Below the pieces are notes generated by a model. That model had not been told where the DNA came from. It made no database searches and saw only the letters and a program-made list of their open reading frames with translations. Both the position numbers and the translations under genes were made by a program. From assembly GCF_003945345.1 (NCBI RefSeq), contig NZ_AP019308.1, positions 2,852,001 through 2,916,000 of the forward strand: a stretch of 64,000 bases of DNA. Direction: 5' to 3'. This document shows, in pieces, positions 1 through 9,824 of the stretch. Within the stretch, counting starts at the first letter, position 1. Each line of letters opens with the position of its first letter. This DNA is from Paenibacillus baekrokdamisoli (lineage in GTDB: Bacteria; Bacillota; Bacilli; Paenibacillales; Paenibacillaceae).

Positions 1-1596
1 TCCGTCAACGACCTCGGAACGGCTGCGGAAATTCCGCGCAAGATCGATGCGAATCCCTCGGTCTATACCCGTAATCGGTTCTGCTTCTATCACCGCTGGA
101 AGCAGGGAGCCACCTTCTGACTTCTCCGCCTCGCTCGAATCCATTTCATGTACCTCAACTGAATCCTGTAAGCCATCGCTATCAACAGCGGATTGATAGG
201 CTTTATATTTACGAAGGAACAGGTTCGGTTCTGCCAATCGGAACCGATAAATACTTTGCTTCACATCGCCAACCATGAATCGATTGCCTTTGCCTGGGCG
301 GGCAATCAGTGAAACAATCGCCTCCTGTACCATGTTTGTATCCTGATATTCATCGAGCAGAATCTCATCGAATTGACGCTGATATTCTAGTGCAGCGGCG
401 GAAGGAACAGACTGCTCTGGCGTTGAAGAAGCATCGCGCAGAATCCGCAGACAATAATGCTCCATATCACCGAAGTCGATAAGTCCTTTATCGCGTTTAG
501 CTGCTTCGAATCGACTTCCGAACTCCTTAACCAGTTCGGATAGCGTGGACATTAGTGGCGCTAGCTCCCTGAGCTCCAACGCAAAATCGTCCGGAGATCG
601 AATGAACAGCTCATCCGTCATATCTGAGACCGTCGTCTTTGCCATATCCCTAAGCTCTTTGGCCTGCTCCTGCAATTCCTTATCAACGGAATCGCCGCGC
701 TGACTCTTCAGCTTGCCAAAGCCAGCGGCGGAGAAAGCCTCATGCCAAGTAATCCAAGGCTCGTTTCCAACGCGGCCAGCTAACGTTCTGACAACTGTCA
801 GATCATCCTCGAACGTAGTCGCATATGCATCTGGACCTGCCGGCTGACGCGTTAGCTCCAAGGCTTGCTCCAGCAAGCTTTGCGCACCTTCGAGACCTAG
901 TGCAACGAAATCCGTCAAACTTGCCACCCAATCCGTGCGGCCAAGCGCCTTCGCATCCTTTACGTCGAAGGACGCTGCAGTCTCATCGAGCCAAACACTC
1001 GGATACGGGTGACTTTGAGAAAAGTTGTACAGCTTCATAACTAGCGCATATAACGGCTCATCTCCACGCTCACCGCCGAAACGGTCTACTAACTCGTAGA
1101 AGCCATCTGATCCCTCTTCCTCGGCATATCTCTCCTCGAATAGAGCATCCAGCACATCCATGCGAAGCAGCTCTGCCTCCGTCTCGTTCGCAATGCGGAA
1201 GCCTGGATCAAGACCGATGAGTGAATAATAGCGACGAATAACATCCAAGCAGAAGGAGTGAAGTGTCGTAATTGAGGCACGGCCCATTAGAGCCAATTGA
1301 CGTCGCAAATGCTCAGAACCCGGATTATGATCCAGCTCCTTCTCCAGCGCGATCCGAATACGTTCCTTCATCTCGGCTGCCGCTGCTTTGGTGAAGGTTG
1401 CCACAAGCAATCGGTCAACATCGGTATCTGCCGATATTTTGCGAATAATTCGTTCGACCAGTACAGCTGTTTTACCCGATCCTGCTGCAGCTGCAACGAG
1501 AATATTTTGACCGCTCGTTACGATGGCACGCCATTGATCATCCGTCCAATTGCTTCCTTGCGGCTTGCTAGGAGTGGTAGTCTTGGCAATCGTCAT
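1..1596 (-). CDS. addA: ATP-dependent helicase/nuclease subunit A, AddA (5' part; runs off the left edge)
   Basis: AddA is the UvrD-like helicase plus nuclease subunit of AddAB, which resects DNA double-strand breaks for recombination repair. Only the N-terminal 532 codons lie in the window; the frame is open to base 1. Translating the minus strand from the ATG at 1594-1596 gives Walker A (AGSGKTAVL, about residues 38-46), TFTKAAAAEMKERI, the Walker B segment LLDEYQDTN and helicase motif GDVKQSIYRFR. The start codon overlaps the addB stop as ATGA (4 nt), which indicates translational coupling and AddB-to-AddA order, as in Bacillus. The family is about 1,200 residues long, so the helicase C-terminal half and the nuclease domain are outside the window. 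Confidence 0.95.
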   Translation of the reverse strand, partial: MTIAKTTTPSKPQGSNWTDDQWRAIVTSGQNILVAAAAGSGKTAVLVERIIRKISADTDVDRLLVATFTKAAAAEMKERIRIALEKELDHNPGSEHLRRQLALMGRASITTLHSFCLDVIRRYYSLIGLDPGFRIANETEAELLRMDVLDALFEERYAEEEGSDGFYELVDRFGGERGDEPLYALVMKLYNFSQSHPYPSVWLDETAASFDVKDAKALGRTDWVASLTDFVALGLEGAQSLLEQALELTRQPAGPDAYATTFEDDLTVVRTLAGRVGNEPWITWHEAFSAAGFGKLKSQRGDSVDKELQEQAKELRDMAKTTVSDMTDELFIRSPDDFALELRELAPLMSTLSELVKEFGSRFEAAKRDKGLIDFGDMEHYCLRILRDASSTPEQSVPSAAALEYQRQFDEILLDEYQDTNMVQEAIVSLIARPGKGNRFMVGDVKQSIYRFRLAEPNLFLRKYKAYQSAVDSDGLQDSVEVHEMDSSEAEKSEGGSLLPAVIEAEPITGIDRGIRIDLARNFRSRSEVVDG

Positions 1597-4500
1597 TCTT
1601 CTCCCTCCTTCTCTCCCGTTTTCCGCTTGTCGATCTGTTCATCTATATCCACTCTATGATCGGAGCCTTCACCTGCGGCAAGCAGCTCCCATACTTCGTC
1701 TTTGCCCGGTTTATGCAGCTTCGTATAGCAATTACCTTCTATTAGAGGGTCAAATTGACAGACTGGCTTATAGGCGCAGAACTGACATGGCGTTTTTCCG
1801 CCAAGTCGATAAGGCGCAATCGAGACATCACCACCAGCAATTCGATCTCCGATTCTGCGCAGCGTAGCCCTGACCGATTGACGCAGTGTACCCCACTGCT
1901 CATCCGACACGACGGAAGAGCTGCTATAAAATCCGCCATCCCTTTTCAATCCAATTGGCAGAAGATCCGAATAGCCAGTCGAAAGCGAATCATCCATCAT
2001 TTTGACCGTTCCTTCGTCGGCCAGCACAAGACCCTTCAACTTAAATCGTTTCAGCATCTCCATTCGTGCTTTGTCCGGCGATATTCCGTTGGCCGAAGAG
2101 AGCATCGGATTATGAACGTGAAAATAGAGTGCTCCAGCAGCTTTGGCCGGCTGTCCGAGCCATTCCGTCGCATTCGTCAGCAGGACATCTAGATAAGTGA
2201 GCATCTGCAGGGCCATTCCATAGGCAACTTCTTCGAGACGCAGCTGCTTGGCACTAGATTTATAATCAATAACACGCAGCAGTAAGCCATCGTCTGATTG
2301 GGCAACATCCACACGGTCAATTCTTCCTGCCATCTCAAGCATTCTTCCGCCATCCAGCGGAATTTGTACAGCCGGCAAAGGACCATCCGGACCGAAGCCA
2401 ATTTCGAGACCGACCGGAAGGAACTGAGACCGCTTGGCATGCTCGCCAAGAATAATCGCTGCTTGTCCGACGATATCCTTTAGTTTGCGAGCTACATATT
2501 GATGGCGGCCGCTGCTGAACAGAATTTGCGATTGCAGTCTAAGCGCCAGCTCATTGACAATTTCAGCGGATGCCTCTTTTATCTCTTCCGGTGAGAGTGT
2601 CCCCCACCTCTCGCCAAGCGTTTCCGTAAGCCTGCTGAGCGCCGCATGAAACAGCTGTCCGATATCCGGTGCAGCCAGCTTGTACAGCTCACGTTCACGC
2701 AAGCGCAAGCCATGAATAGCAAAATGCTGGAAAGGACAAGAAACGAAACGTTCCATGCGTGATACACTTCCACGCAATAATTTGCCATAGAGCATATCCG
2801 CCACATGGATAGACAAGGAAGGCTCTTCATTCGAATAATCCAAGGATCCCACTAGCCGCTGCAGCTTGCCCTGCCACTCCGGCCGTACCGCATACCAGTT
2901 GAAGGCTTCCCACCAAATCGAGGCCATTCCCATTCCCTGCCGCCAGCCTCGCAGCTGCGTAATGAGATAAGAAAGTGTCCTTTCCGGATGCGCCATGAAG
3001 GCCTGCTGCTCGTTCTCCGTCAATGTTGGAAGAGGTTCAATAGCAATCATTCGTTCCGGTATGCCAGGGAATAGCTGTTTGACATGGCGAATAACCTCGG
3101 ATGGGTGAAGGCTTTTTCCTTCTTCATCAGACATCGGCCAGCTAACCCAAAGATGGCGGCTTGGCGTTGTTAAAGCGTTATAAATAAGGAATCGTTCATC
3201 CAGCAGCCTTCTGCGAACGCTAGGCGCCATAGCTAGCCCGCCGTTCTCCAGTGTCTCCCGCTCCTGCTCTGTAAGTACACCATCCTCCTGCAGCCTCTGC
3301 GGCATAATGCCATCATTAGCTCCGAGGACATAACACACCCGTATATGACCAGACCTCGTCCTGTCCATGCTGCCGATCAGCACCTGATCAAGCGAAGGTG
3401 GAACGGCTGCCAGCTTCAAGCTCTCAAGCCCTGTCTCGATCATCCCAGAGAACAGCTCCAGCGTCATCGGCTCTTCTCCCGTCATCTCGGTCAGCTGATC
3501 CAGTACATCCATGACGCCATCCCATAGCTGCTTGTGCTCGCGAGCACGCAGCGTATCCCCTGAGGCAATTGCTTTGCGGCTCCACCTCTCCAGTCGATCG
3601 GGGGCATCTATTGTCATTAGAAGCCGATAGAGAGCTTCACACATTTGCCTAACCGTAGAAGCTTTCTTAAGCTCACGATTGAATTTATGCAGTATAGGAA
3701 CGACCGCTTCGCGCGCCGCCATTATAACATCAAAATGACGAACCTCTCGCTCAGAGGCTTGTGCCGGATCCCCTTCCAATGTATCGCGTGTAATGGGTCT
3801 CCACTGGCTTCTTGTCAGCCAGCGATTGCCATTAATGCCTGCAGCTAAAGCGTAGTTCTCAAGCAAATCGAACGTTTCCCGGGTTAAGCTTCCGTCCTCC
3901 GGAATCAACAGCTCTGTCTTAATGCAGCGGAATACCGACTCGTAATGCCAACCATGTGTCGCAATCTCAAGCGCTGAACGAATAAACTCCACAAAAGGAT
4001 GATGGAGTGCCGCCTTCTTCTGGTCAAGGAAAAAAGGGATCTGATAATCATTGAATACAGCTGTAATATAGTCATTGTAGTCCGGCGCATTACGCACCAG
4101 TAAGGCCAAATCCCGATATCGCAGTCCCTCGTCACGTACTCTGCTTACGATATCACGGGCAACCGCTTCTACTTCCGCACGTCGATTAGCAGCAGCATGC
4201 AGGGATATGCTGCCCTTCTCGAGTTCTACATCAGATAGACGCAGCGGCTTGCGGTCCGCATAATGACGCTCAACATGCGCCAGCATCGGACTATTGCGAA
4301 ACCGATGATGGGGGTTGCCATTCAGCATAATAGGATCAAGAATCGTTACCCCGTTATTGAGTGCCAATTCCCGCAGCTTGAGGAACGTTTCCGCTGTAGG
4401 ACGGAATAGGTCCAGCTCATGAGGCCGTTCATCAAGTCCATACAGCCGATCAAGGCTAAGCGCGATGGTCACATCCGCGGCATCACGAATTAACACTTCA

Positions 4501-5156
4501 AGCGCCTCGAATTCCTTCGGTGTAAACCCATTAAAGCCATCAACCCAAATCTGTGTCTGCTTCATCGAAGCTGCCTGTCCGAACCCCTTTACCAGCCAGC
4601 TCAAATAGTCCTCTGCATCCACATATAGACCAGCAAGCTCCTTCTCCAGCTCTAAGGCAATCTGCTGCAGATCATTCAGCTTGCGTCCAAGCAGCGGATT
4701 ACTCGCTCCTGGAAGACTGCTTTGTGTAAAGTGATGCAGCTGCTCGGAATCGATGCCGTAACGCTTCCATTCCGTCATCAAGTCGCCCAGCCGTTCAATG
4801 AAACCATGCTGCGATTCACTGCCTTGGAACAACTGAAGTTGATTCTCAAGTCTATGTACGATTTTGTACAGCAGCATATTCTTACCATTCTCACTTATCG
4901 GAACAAGTGCAGTTCCACCTGTTTCCTGCATCACGCGAAAGGAAAGTCTCCTGAAGCTCAAAGCCTGCGCACGTATCGTTCCCTTAAGCTGCGTTCGTCC
5001 GAGTAAAGCATACTCAGTTTGAAAGGTCGCCTGCTCCGGGACGAGCATGACCATAGGAGCGCCATCCGGTTGCTCCAGAGCCTGCTGCCTTATCGCATCC
5101 AGACAATAATGTGTTTTCCCCGCACCTGAGCGGCCAATGACAAAGCGAAGTGCCAT
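1593..5156 (-). CDS. addB: ATP-dependent helicase/nuclease subunit B, AddB
   Basis: AddB is the partner of AddA, with an inactivated helicase fold, a second RecB-type nuclease domain and an iron-sulfur cluster. At 1187 residues it has the usual family length (about 1,160-1,190). Visible features: an N-terminal Walker A GRSGAGKTHY (residues 8-17), the nuclease motif LRVIDYKSS in the C-terminal third, and cysteines arranged as one upstream (FVSCPFQHF) plus three near 1124, 1127 and 1133 (CQFCAYKPVC), the known 4Fe-4S staple of the family. The ATG at 5156 has an AAGGGGTGG ribosome binding site 4 nt upstream. A LexA-like palindrome lies about 70 bp before the start, so SOS control is possible. 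Confidence 0.96.
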   Translation of the reverse strand: MALRFVIGRSGAGKTHYCLDAIRQQALEQPDGAPMVMLVPEQATFQTEYALLGRTQLKGTIRAQALSFRRLSFRVMQETGGTALVPISENGKNMLLYKIVHRLENQLQLFQGSESQHGFIERLGDLMTEWKRYGIDSEQLHHFTQSSLPGASNPLLGRKLNDLQQIALELEKELAGLYVDAEDYLSWLVKGFGQAASMKQTQIWVDGFNGFTPKEFEALEVLIRDAADVTIALSLDRLYGLDERPHELDLFRPTAETFLKLRELALNNGVTILDPIMLNGNPHHRFRNSPMLAHVERHYADRKPLRLSDVELEKGSISLHAAANRRAEVEAVARDIVSRVRDEGLRYRDLALLVRNAPDYNDYITAVFNDYQIPFFLDQKKAALHHPFVEFIRSALEIATHGWHYESVFRCIKTELLIPEDGSLTRETFDLLENYALAAGINGNRWLTRSQWRPITRDTLEGDPAQASEREVRHFDVIMAAREAVVPILHKFNRELKKASTVRQMCEALYRLLMTIDAPDRLERWSRKAIASGDTLRAREHKQLWDGVMDVLDQLTEMTGEEPMTLELFSGMIETGLESLKLAAVPPSLDQVLIGSMDRTRSGHIRVCYVLGANDGIMPQRLQEDGVLTEQERETLENGGLAMAPSVRRRLLDERFLIYNALTTPSRHLWVSWPMSDEEGKSLHPSEVIRHVKQLFPGIPERMIAIEPLPTLTENEQQAFMAHPERTLSYLITQLRGWRQGMGMASIWWEAFNWYAVRPEWQGKLQRLVGSLDYSNEEPSLSIHVADMLYGKLLRGSVSRMERFVSCPFQHFAIHGLRLRERELYKLAAPDIGQLFHAALSRLTETLGERWGTLSPEEIKEASAEIVNELALRLQSQILFSSGRHQYVARKLKDIVGQAAIILGEHAKRSQFLPVGLEIGFGPDGPLPAVQIPLDGGRMLEMAGRIDRVDVAQSDDGLLLRVIDYKSSAKQLRLEEVAYGMALQMLTYLDVLLTNATEWLGQPAKAAGALYFHVHNPMLSSANGISPDKARMEMLKRFKLKGLVLADEGTVKMMDDSLSTGYSDLLPIGLKRDGGFYSSSSVVSDEQWGTLRQSVRATLRRIGDRIAGGDVSIAPYRLGGKTPCQFCAYKPVCQFDPLIEGNCYTKLHKPGKDEVWELLAAGEGSDHRVDIDEQIDKRKTGEKEGEE

Positions 5157-5225
5157 GCGTCCACCCCTTCATATTTCGATTCTACTATTCTACCATATCG
5201 GGACAATACTTTTCACCCGGAAACA

Positions 5226-5239
5226 CAAACATTTGTTCG
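5226..5239. promoter_or_regulatory. Candidate LexA (SOS) box upstream of addB
   Basis: On the minus strand the 14-mer reads CGAACAAATGTTTG, which fits the Firmicute LexA/DinR consensus CGAAC-RNRY-GTTYC in every position except the last base. It sits 70 bp before the addB start, next to TATAAA and upstream of two TAGAAT motifs (5187-5192 and 5179-5184) that could be -10 elements. The match is seen directly; function is inferred from the motif and from AddAB being a DNA-repair enzyme. Confidence 0.5.
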
Positions 5240-5307
5240 TTTTATACTCAGGTAAATAGTGCATTATCCCAGTGTGCTTCAACGCATATCCTAAAAGATG
5301 GCTGCGT

Positions 5308-5342
5308 ACAAAAAAGCAGGCAAGCTTATGCTCACCTGCTTT
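5308..5342 (-). terminator. Intrinsic terminator after the sugar operon
   Basis: On the minus strand AAAGCAGG pairs with CCTGCTTT (8 bp, 5335-5342 with 5313-5320), followed directly by a run of six T. It lies about 85 bp downstream of the thuA-like stop codon and ends the lplB-lplC-lipoprotein-dehydrogenase-thuA transcript before addB. Confidence 0.75.
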
Positions 5343-5426
5343 ACTTATAGAAGCTCAATAACAGCTAGATAAATGGTCTTTCACGCTAATTTTTAACAAA
5401 TGTATTCTACAGTGATTCGTTTATAG

Positions 5427-6152
5427 CTACCTATGAATCTGTTCCAAAGGAACGGGTACGTGACCGTATTGAGGCTGTGCCCCCCGCCCATCTGCTGCCC
5501 AATTGACTGCATTTGCGATAACACGGATGATCTGAGGGTTATGATAGGTTGGATATGTCTCATGCCCTGGACGGAAATAAAAAACTTTGCCCTGTCCCCG
5601 GGAATAGGTACAGCCACTGCGAAAGACTTCACCGCCTTCAAACCAGCTGACGAATACGAGCTCATCCGGGGTCGGAATGTCGAAATGCTCTCCGTACATT
5701 TCTTCCTGCTCCAATTCGATATACTCACCAATGCCTGCTGCAATCGGATGCGCTGGATTCACAACCCAGAGCCGTTCCTTCTCATCTGCCTCTCTCCATT
5801 TCAACGCACAAGAGGTTCCCATCAGTTTTTTAAATATTTTCGAATAATGACCGGAATGAAGAATAATTAAGCCCATACCTTCGAGTACTCTAGCTTGAAC
5901 TCGGTTAACGATTTCGTCGTCTACCTCGTCATGAGCCATATGTCCCCACCAAATAAGTACGTCTGTGCGATTCAGCACCTCTACAGTGAGTCCATGCTCT
6001 GCTTCATCCAAGGTTGCTGTCTGGGCAGAGAATCCATATTCCTCCTGCAGCTGCGTTGCAATTGCTGTATGAATACCATTTGGATAGATGTCCATCGCAA
6101 TTGGATTGGTTCGTTCATGTCGATACTCATTCCATACAGTAACCTGCGTCAT
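5427..6152 (-). CDS. ThuA-like domain protein (trehalose utilization family)
   Basis: A 241-residue cytoplasmic protein of the ThuA family (class I glutamine amidotransferase-like fold). Visible are the N-terminal [10 protein letters not shown], the segment [14 protein letters not shown] and the [12 protein letters not shown] strand-turn that is typical of the family, followed by WRE and [15 protein letters not shown] near the C-terminus. It starts 1 nt after the stop of a Gfo/Idh/MocA dehydrogenase, so the two are almost certainly co-translated. In rhizobia ThuA and ThuB (also a Gfo/Idh/MocA enzyme) act together on keto-derivatives of trehalose and related disaccharides; the same pairing here suggests a keto-sugar pathway, but the substrate cannot be read from sequence. 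Confidence 0.85.
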   Translation of the reverse strand: MTQVTVWNEYRHERTNPIAMDIYPNGIHTAIATQLQEEYGFSAQTATLDEAEHGLTVEVLNRTDVLIWWGHMAHDEVDDEIVNRVQARVLEGMGLIILHSGHYSKIFKKLMGTSCALKWREADEKERLWVVNPAHPIAAGIGEYIELEQEEMYGEHFDIPTPDELVFVSWFEGGEVFRSGCTYSRGQGKVFYFRPGHETYPTYHNPQIIRVIANAVNWAADGRGAQPQYGHVPVPLEQIHR

Positions 6153-6153
6153 G

Positions 6154-7257
6154 CTAACTGACTCCTTCTGCTGTTCGTGTTTGTGTTCGAATATCTGCGG
6201 GAGCTATCGTTCTCTTCAGGCTTGCCGCTTGAGCAATGGCTTCCAGCACTTCTTGGTTCGCGTACCCATCTTGCAATCCCGGAAGCTCATCTCGAACGCT
6301 GCCGCGAAGCATATCAGCAAAATCCTGCATTTGAGTAACCGCATAGGGAGCGGGCACTTGATGACGTCCTGTCACGCTGAGTGATGGATCTCCCGATTCG
6401 GCTTGGGGACGAATCCAAGTCAATTCATTTCCTCGCTCACAGCTCACCGATAGAGTTCCAAGATCGCCATAGATGGTGACCTCTAACTGATTCCCCGACC
6501 CGTACGCATTGCGGGATGTCTGAAATACGCCCGCAACGTCGCCCTCTAAGGTTGCCAGGAAGCCCGTAAAGTCATCCACATCCACGGTACCCTCCGAGCC
6601 TGTAGCCGGATCATGTCTTTTGGAGATAAACGTCTTCATTTGAGCGGTTACCTCTGTAAATTCACCGATCATAAAGCGTGCCGCATCCACCATATGAGAA
6701 CCTAGATCTGCTAATGCTCCTGTACCTGTTATGCTGCTTTGGTAGCGCCAATTCATCGGAGTGCCGACCATCGACACTCCCCATGATTGCAGGTATTGAA
6801 CAAACACACTTCGAATGGCACCTAATTTCCCCTCCCGAATCAAATCACGCGCATAGCGGAAGGATGGCACATACCGATAGGAGAAGCCGACCATCGAAGG
6901 AATTGGATCTGTTTCATAGAGCTCGAATAGCTCCAATGCCTCTTCGTAGGTACGTGTAAATGGTTTCTCCGTCATAAAAGGCTTCTTATGAAGCAAACAG
7001 CATTTCACAATTTCATAATGCACGTTATTAGGGGTAATCGATAAGATTGCATCTACCTCATCGTCAGCGATTAAGTCCGCATAGTCGGCATATCGATGCT
7101 CTTGGGCAATGTTCAATTTGTCGCCTGCCTGTTCCACCGCTTGGGCGTTGGAATCACATATCGCAGTCACATGAACGCCTTCCAGCTTTGCCATCTGCTC
7201 CAAGTGGACGTTAGCCATTCCGCCCAATCCAATAAGGCCAATTTTAATTTCTTTCAT
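6154..7257 (-). CDS. Gfo/Idh/MocA family NAD(P)-dependent oxidoreductase (operon member)
   Basis: A 367-residue dehydrogenase of the glucose-fructose oxidoreductase / inositol dehydrogenase family, which oxidises sugar or polyol hydroxyl groups with NAD(P). The Rossmann motif [16 protein letters not shown] is at residues 7-22, the family signature EKPFTRT around residue 96, and [16 protein letters not shown] carries the expected catalytic Asp and His. The GGGAG ribosome binding site lies 9 nt before the ATG. It sits between the transport lipoprotein gene (27 nt gap) and the thuA-like gene (1 nt gap), so it probably oxidises the imported sugar or a derivative. Confidence 0.9.
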   Translation of the reverse strand: MKEIKIGLIGLGGMANVHLEQMAKLEGVHVTAICDSNAQAVEQAGDKLNIAQEHRYADYADLIADDEVDAILSITPNNVHYEIVKCCLLHKKPFMTEKPFTRTYEEALELFELYETDPIPSMVGFSYRYVPSFRYARDLIREGKLGAIRSVFVQYLQSWGVSMVGTPMNWRYQSSITGTGALADLGSHMVDAARFMIGEFTEVTAQMKTFISKRHDPATGSEGTVDVDDFTGFLATLEGDVAGVFQTSRNAYGSGNQLEVTIYGDLGTLSVSCERGNELTWIRPQAESGDPSLSVTGRHQVPAPYAVTQMQDFADMLRGSVRDELPGLQDGYANQEVLEAIAQAASLKRTIAPADIRTQTRTAEGVS

Positions 7258-7284
7258 GCTGCAGCTCTCCCTACGACCTTGTTA

Positions 7285-8835
7285 TTAATTTGCCTTCGCC
7301 CATTCATCCAGCTGCTTTTGCTTCTCAGCAATGATCTTATCCATACCGGCTGCCTTAAGCTTGGTGATATAGTCCGGAATATATTTCTCTGGATCCACCG
7401 ATCCTGTTACGATCACATTTTTAAATTCCTTCTCGACGTTGCTTGTTGCGGCAATTTCCGTTTTGACCGGCTCTGCGTTAAAAGCAAACCCTAACGCACG
7501 AGATTTCTCCGCACTCTTATTGTAATTCGCATAAGCTTCCCATTTGTTCGGATCTTCACTTGCCCAAAGATGAACGAGCGGGAGGTTGCCGAGCATCCAG
7601 TTTCTAGTTGGCGGGTAGCCAGAGCTGTTGCTGTCTACGCCCGCTGGGAAATCAATAACATTATCGGATTTGATCACGTAATGCTTGCCTTCAATTCCGT
7701 TGATCAGCAAATTCATAATATCTTTGTCTGTATACAGCAGATTGGCGAACATCATGGCGCGTTCTGGATCCTTCGACGTTCTAGAAATCGCCAGCACTGC
7801 ACTGGTAGCATCCGTGGTGCTTGTGAATGGTTTGGCGAGCTGAATCTCAACCAGCTCTGTTCCTTGAGTCCGAGAATTATCCAAATTCGAGCCTGGCTTG
7901 AACGAACCCGTCTGTGCGAAAGCTTTGCCCGCTCCAAGTGATTTACCAATATCCTGCAGCGTTGCAGCATCTTTATTGATATAACCGGCTTGATACCATT
8001 TACGCATTAATTTTGCATACTCCATATATTTGGGATCTTCGATTTTATTGATTACTTTAAGTCCTGCTCCAGAGCGTGTCAGCTCACCAGGTCCTTCACC
8101 TAACATATCGTAATAACCATAGTCGAGAATCATGGCCGATGGCGATGCGCCGCCTGTCGTTATGAATGGTGTAACGCCTGGCTCATTTTCTTTAATGGTT
8201 TTGAACAGCGGCTCCATATCTGCAAGCTCTTTCACTTTAGACAAGTCGAATTTATATTTGTCGACGAGGTCCTTACGCAGAATCAACCCTTTATCAGCAG
8301 CAAATTCTTTATTGGCGACCATCCCGTACAATTTTCCATTTACCTTGGCTGCATTTACGATTTCAGGATCAATGGTTTTCGTGAAATCCTGACCATACTT
8401 GGCTACCAGATCATCCAGAGGTATAAACTGTCCTTTGGCAACCTGCTGCGTGAATCCGAACCAGCCTGCTGAGAACATGAGGTCGAATGGATCGTCAGAA
8501 GCAAACATCAGATTCGTTTTATCTCCCCAAGCACTCCAATCAATGGAACGTATTTCGAGCGTAGCATTGATTTTTTTCTGCAAAATTTTGTTGATTTCAT
8601 CCTGCACCAGCTTCTGATCCTTCGGCTCCGGTCCAGGAAACACCATGACAATGTTATAAGGACTTAACTTGGAATCGTCTGCTGCCCCTGCATTGTCGCT
8701 GCTGCTTTTTCCTTCTGATGTTGAATTTGTTGGAGCTTTGTCCTCCTTGTTCGAACTACCGCAGCCCGCTGTGACTAGAGAAACAACCAGCAGCATGAGG
8801 AGAAAGTAATGAATCCGATTAATACTCTTTCCCAT
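7285..8835 (-). CDS. ABC transporter extracellular sugar-binding lipoprotein
   Basis: A 516-residue family 1 solute-binding protein, the substrate receptor of the adjacent importer. The signal peptide ends in the lipobox LVTAGC, with the lipidated cysteine at residue 25, followed by a Ser/Asn/Gly-rich tether. The start is supported by GGGAGG 8 nt upstream. This long LipO/YtcQ-type subgroup (over 500 residues) is characteristic of Paenibacillus and usually goes with LplB/LplC-like permeases and no ATPase in the operon, as here. The shared MsmX-type ATPase would be encoded elsewhere. The substrate is unknown, probably an oligosaccharide. Confidence 0.92.
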   Translation of the reverse strand: MGKSINRIHYFLLMLLVVSLVTAGCGSSNKEDKAPTNSTSEGKSSSDNAGAADDSKLSPYNIVMVFPGPEPKDQKLVQDEINKILQKKINATLEIRSIDWSAWGDKTNLMFASDDPFDLMFSAGWFGFTQQVAKGQFIPLDDLVAKYGQDFTKTIDPEIVNAAKVNGKLYGMVANKEFAADKGLILRKDLVDKYKFDLSKVKELADMEPLFKTIKENEPGVTPFITTGGASPSAMILDYGYYDMLGEGPGELTRSGAGLKVINKIEDPKYMEYAKLMRKWYQAGYINKDAATLQDIGKSLGAGKAFAQTGSFKPGSNLDNSRTQGTELVEIQLAKPFTSTTDATSAVLAISRTSKDPERAMMFANLLYTDKDIMNLLINGIEGKHYVIKSDNVIDFPAGVDSNSSGYPPTRNWMLGNLPLVHLWASEDPNKWEAYANYNKSAEKSRALGFAFNAEPVKTEIAATSNVEKEFKNVIVTGSVDPEKYIPDYITKLKAAGMDKIIAEKQKQLDEWAKAN

Positions 8836-8901
8836 TCCAATAACCTCCCGTGTCTATCTTGTTATGTTATTTATACTAAACTGGACATTTTCATGCCAGA
8901 T

Positions 8902-9795
8902 TCAGCCCTTCACCGCACCTACTGTTAAGCCTTGAACAATATACTTCTGGAAGAAAGGATACGCTAAAATGATGGGGCCGATTCCAATAATGGCCATCGC
9001 CATTCGAATCGTCTCTGTTGGTGCATGTGCCAGCAGCTGAGATTGCCCTGAATTCCCCGTTTGATTAAGCAGCACTTGAATGTCAAGCAGCGTCTTGTTC
9101 AGTAAATATTGAATACTGTATTTCTCTGAACTATTGATAAAGATCAGGCTGTTATACCAGTCATTCCAATAGGCTAACGTGTTGAACAGCCCTATCGTGG
9201 ACATGACCGGAAGCGACAGCCGCAAAATAATTTGCGAGAAAATACGCACCTCTCCCGCACCGTCAATGGCAGCGGATTCAATAATGGACGGCGGTATCGT
9301 ATTCATAAAGAAGGTGCGCATAATTAAGATATTGAATCCGCCGATAAGCAAATTCGGGAGAATTAAGGCAAGCAGCGAGTTGTCGATGTGCAGATATTTG
9401 GTATAAACCAGATACCACGGGACAAGCCCGCCGTTAAAGAGCATCGTGAGGAAAACGTAAAAGGTCAGTCCTTTGCGGAACGGAAAATCTTTTCTCGATA
9501 TGGGGTAAGCGAACAAAGCAGTCAGCAGCAGACCTATGATCGTACCTATAATCGTGACCAATATCGTGACTCCATAAGCTCTGACAATGACATGGGAATC
9601 ATGAAAGAGATACGTATACGCGCTGAAATCAATTTTTTGGGGTAGGATGGAATAGCCATGGATCAGCAGTGACTTCTCTTCTGTAATTGACACCATAAAT
9701 ACGAGCAGTAGTGGAAATAAGGTTGCTAGCATGTAAAGTATAAACAGAAGGTGAATGATCCACTGCTTACTAAGTCTGGTTGTTATCATATTCAT
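8902..9795 (-). CDS. Carbohydrate ABC transporter permease, LplC/YtcP type
   Basis: A 297-residue inner-membrane permease with six predicted hydrophobic segments, the first at WIIHLLFILYMLATLFPL. The cytoplasmic EAA loop that contacts the ATPase reads ESAAIDGAGEVRIFSQI, and the C-terminal GLTVGAVKG is typical of the LplC/YtcP branch. It lies 29 nt downstream of the other permease gene and 66 nt before the lipoprotein gene. A GGGG ribosome binding site precedes both ATG1 and ATG3, so the start could be two codons later. Confidence 0.92.
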   Translation of the reverse strand: MNMITTRLSKQWIIHLLFILYMLATLFPLLLVFMVSITEEKSLLIHGYSILPQKIDFSAYTYLFHDSHVIVRAYGVTILVTIIGTIIGLLLTALFAYPISRKDFPFRKGLTFYVFLTMLFNGGLVPWYLVYTKYLHIDNSLLALILPNLLIGGFNILIMRTFFMNTIPPSIIESAAIDGAGEVRIFSQIILRLSLPVMSTIGLFNTLAYWNDWYNSLIFINSSEKYSIQYLLNKTLLDIQVLLNQTGNSGQSQLLAHAPTETIRMAMAIIGIGPIILAYPFFQKYIVQGLTVGAVKG

Positions 9796-9824
9796 GTTCC
9801 CCTTTGCTCCAGATGAGGGCGGCT

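Noticed and set aside
1755..2192. 145-residue plus-strand frame
   Set aside because: Shadow of the addB 3' part; the minus-strand product has full-length family motifs through this interval.
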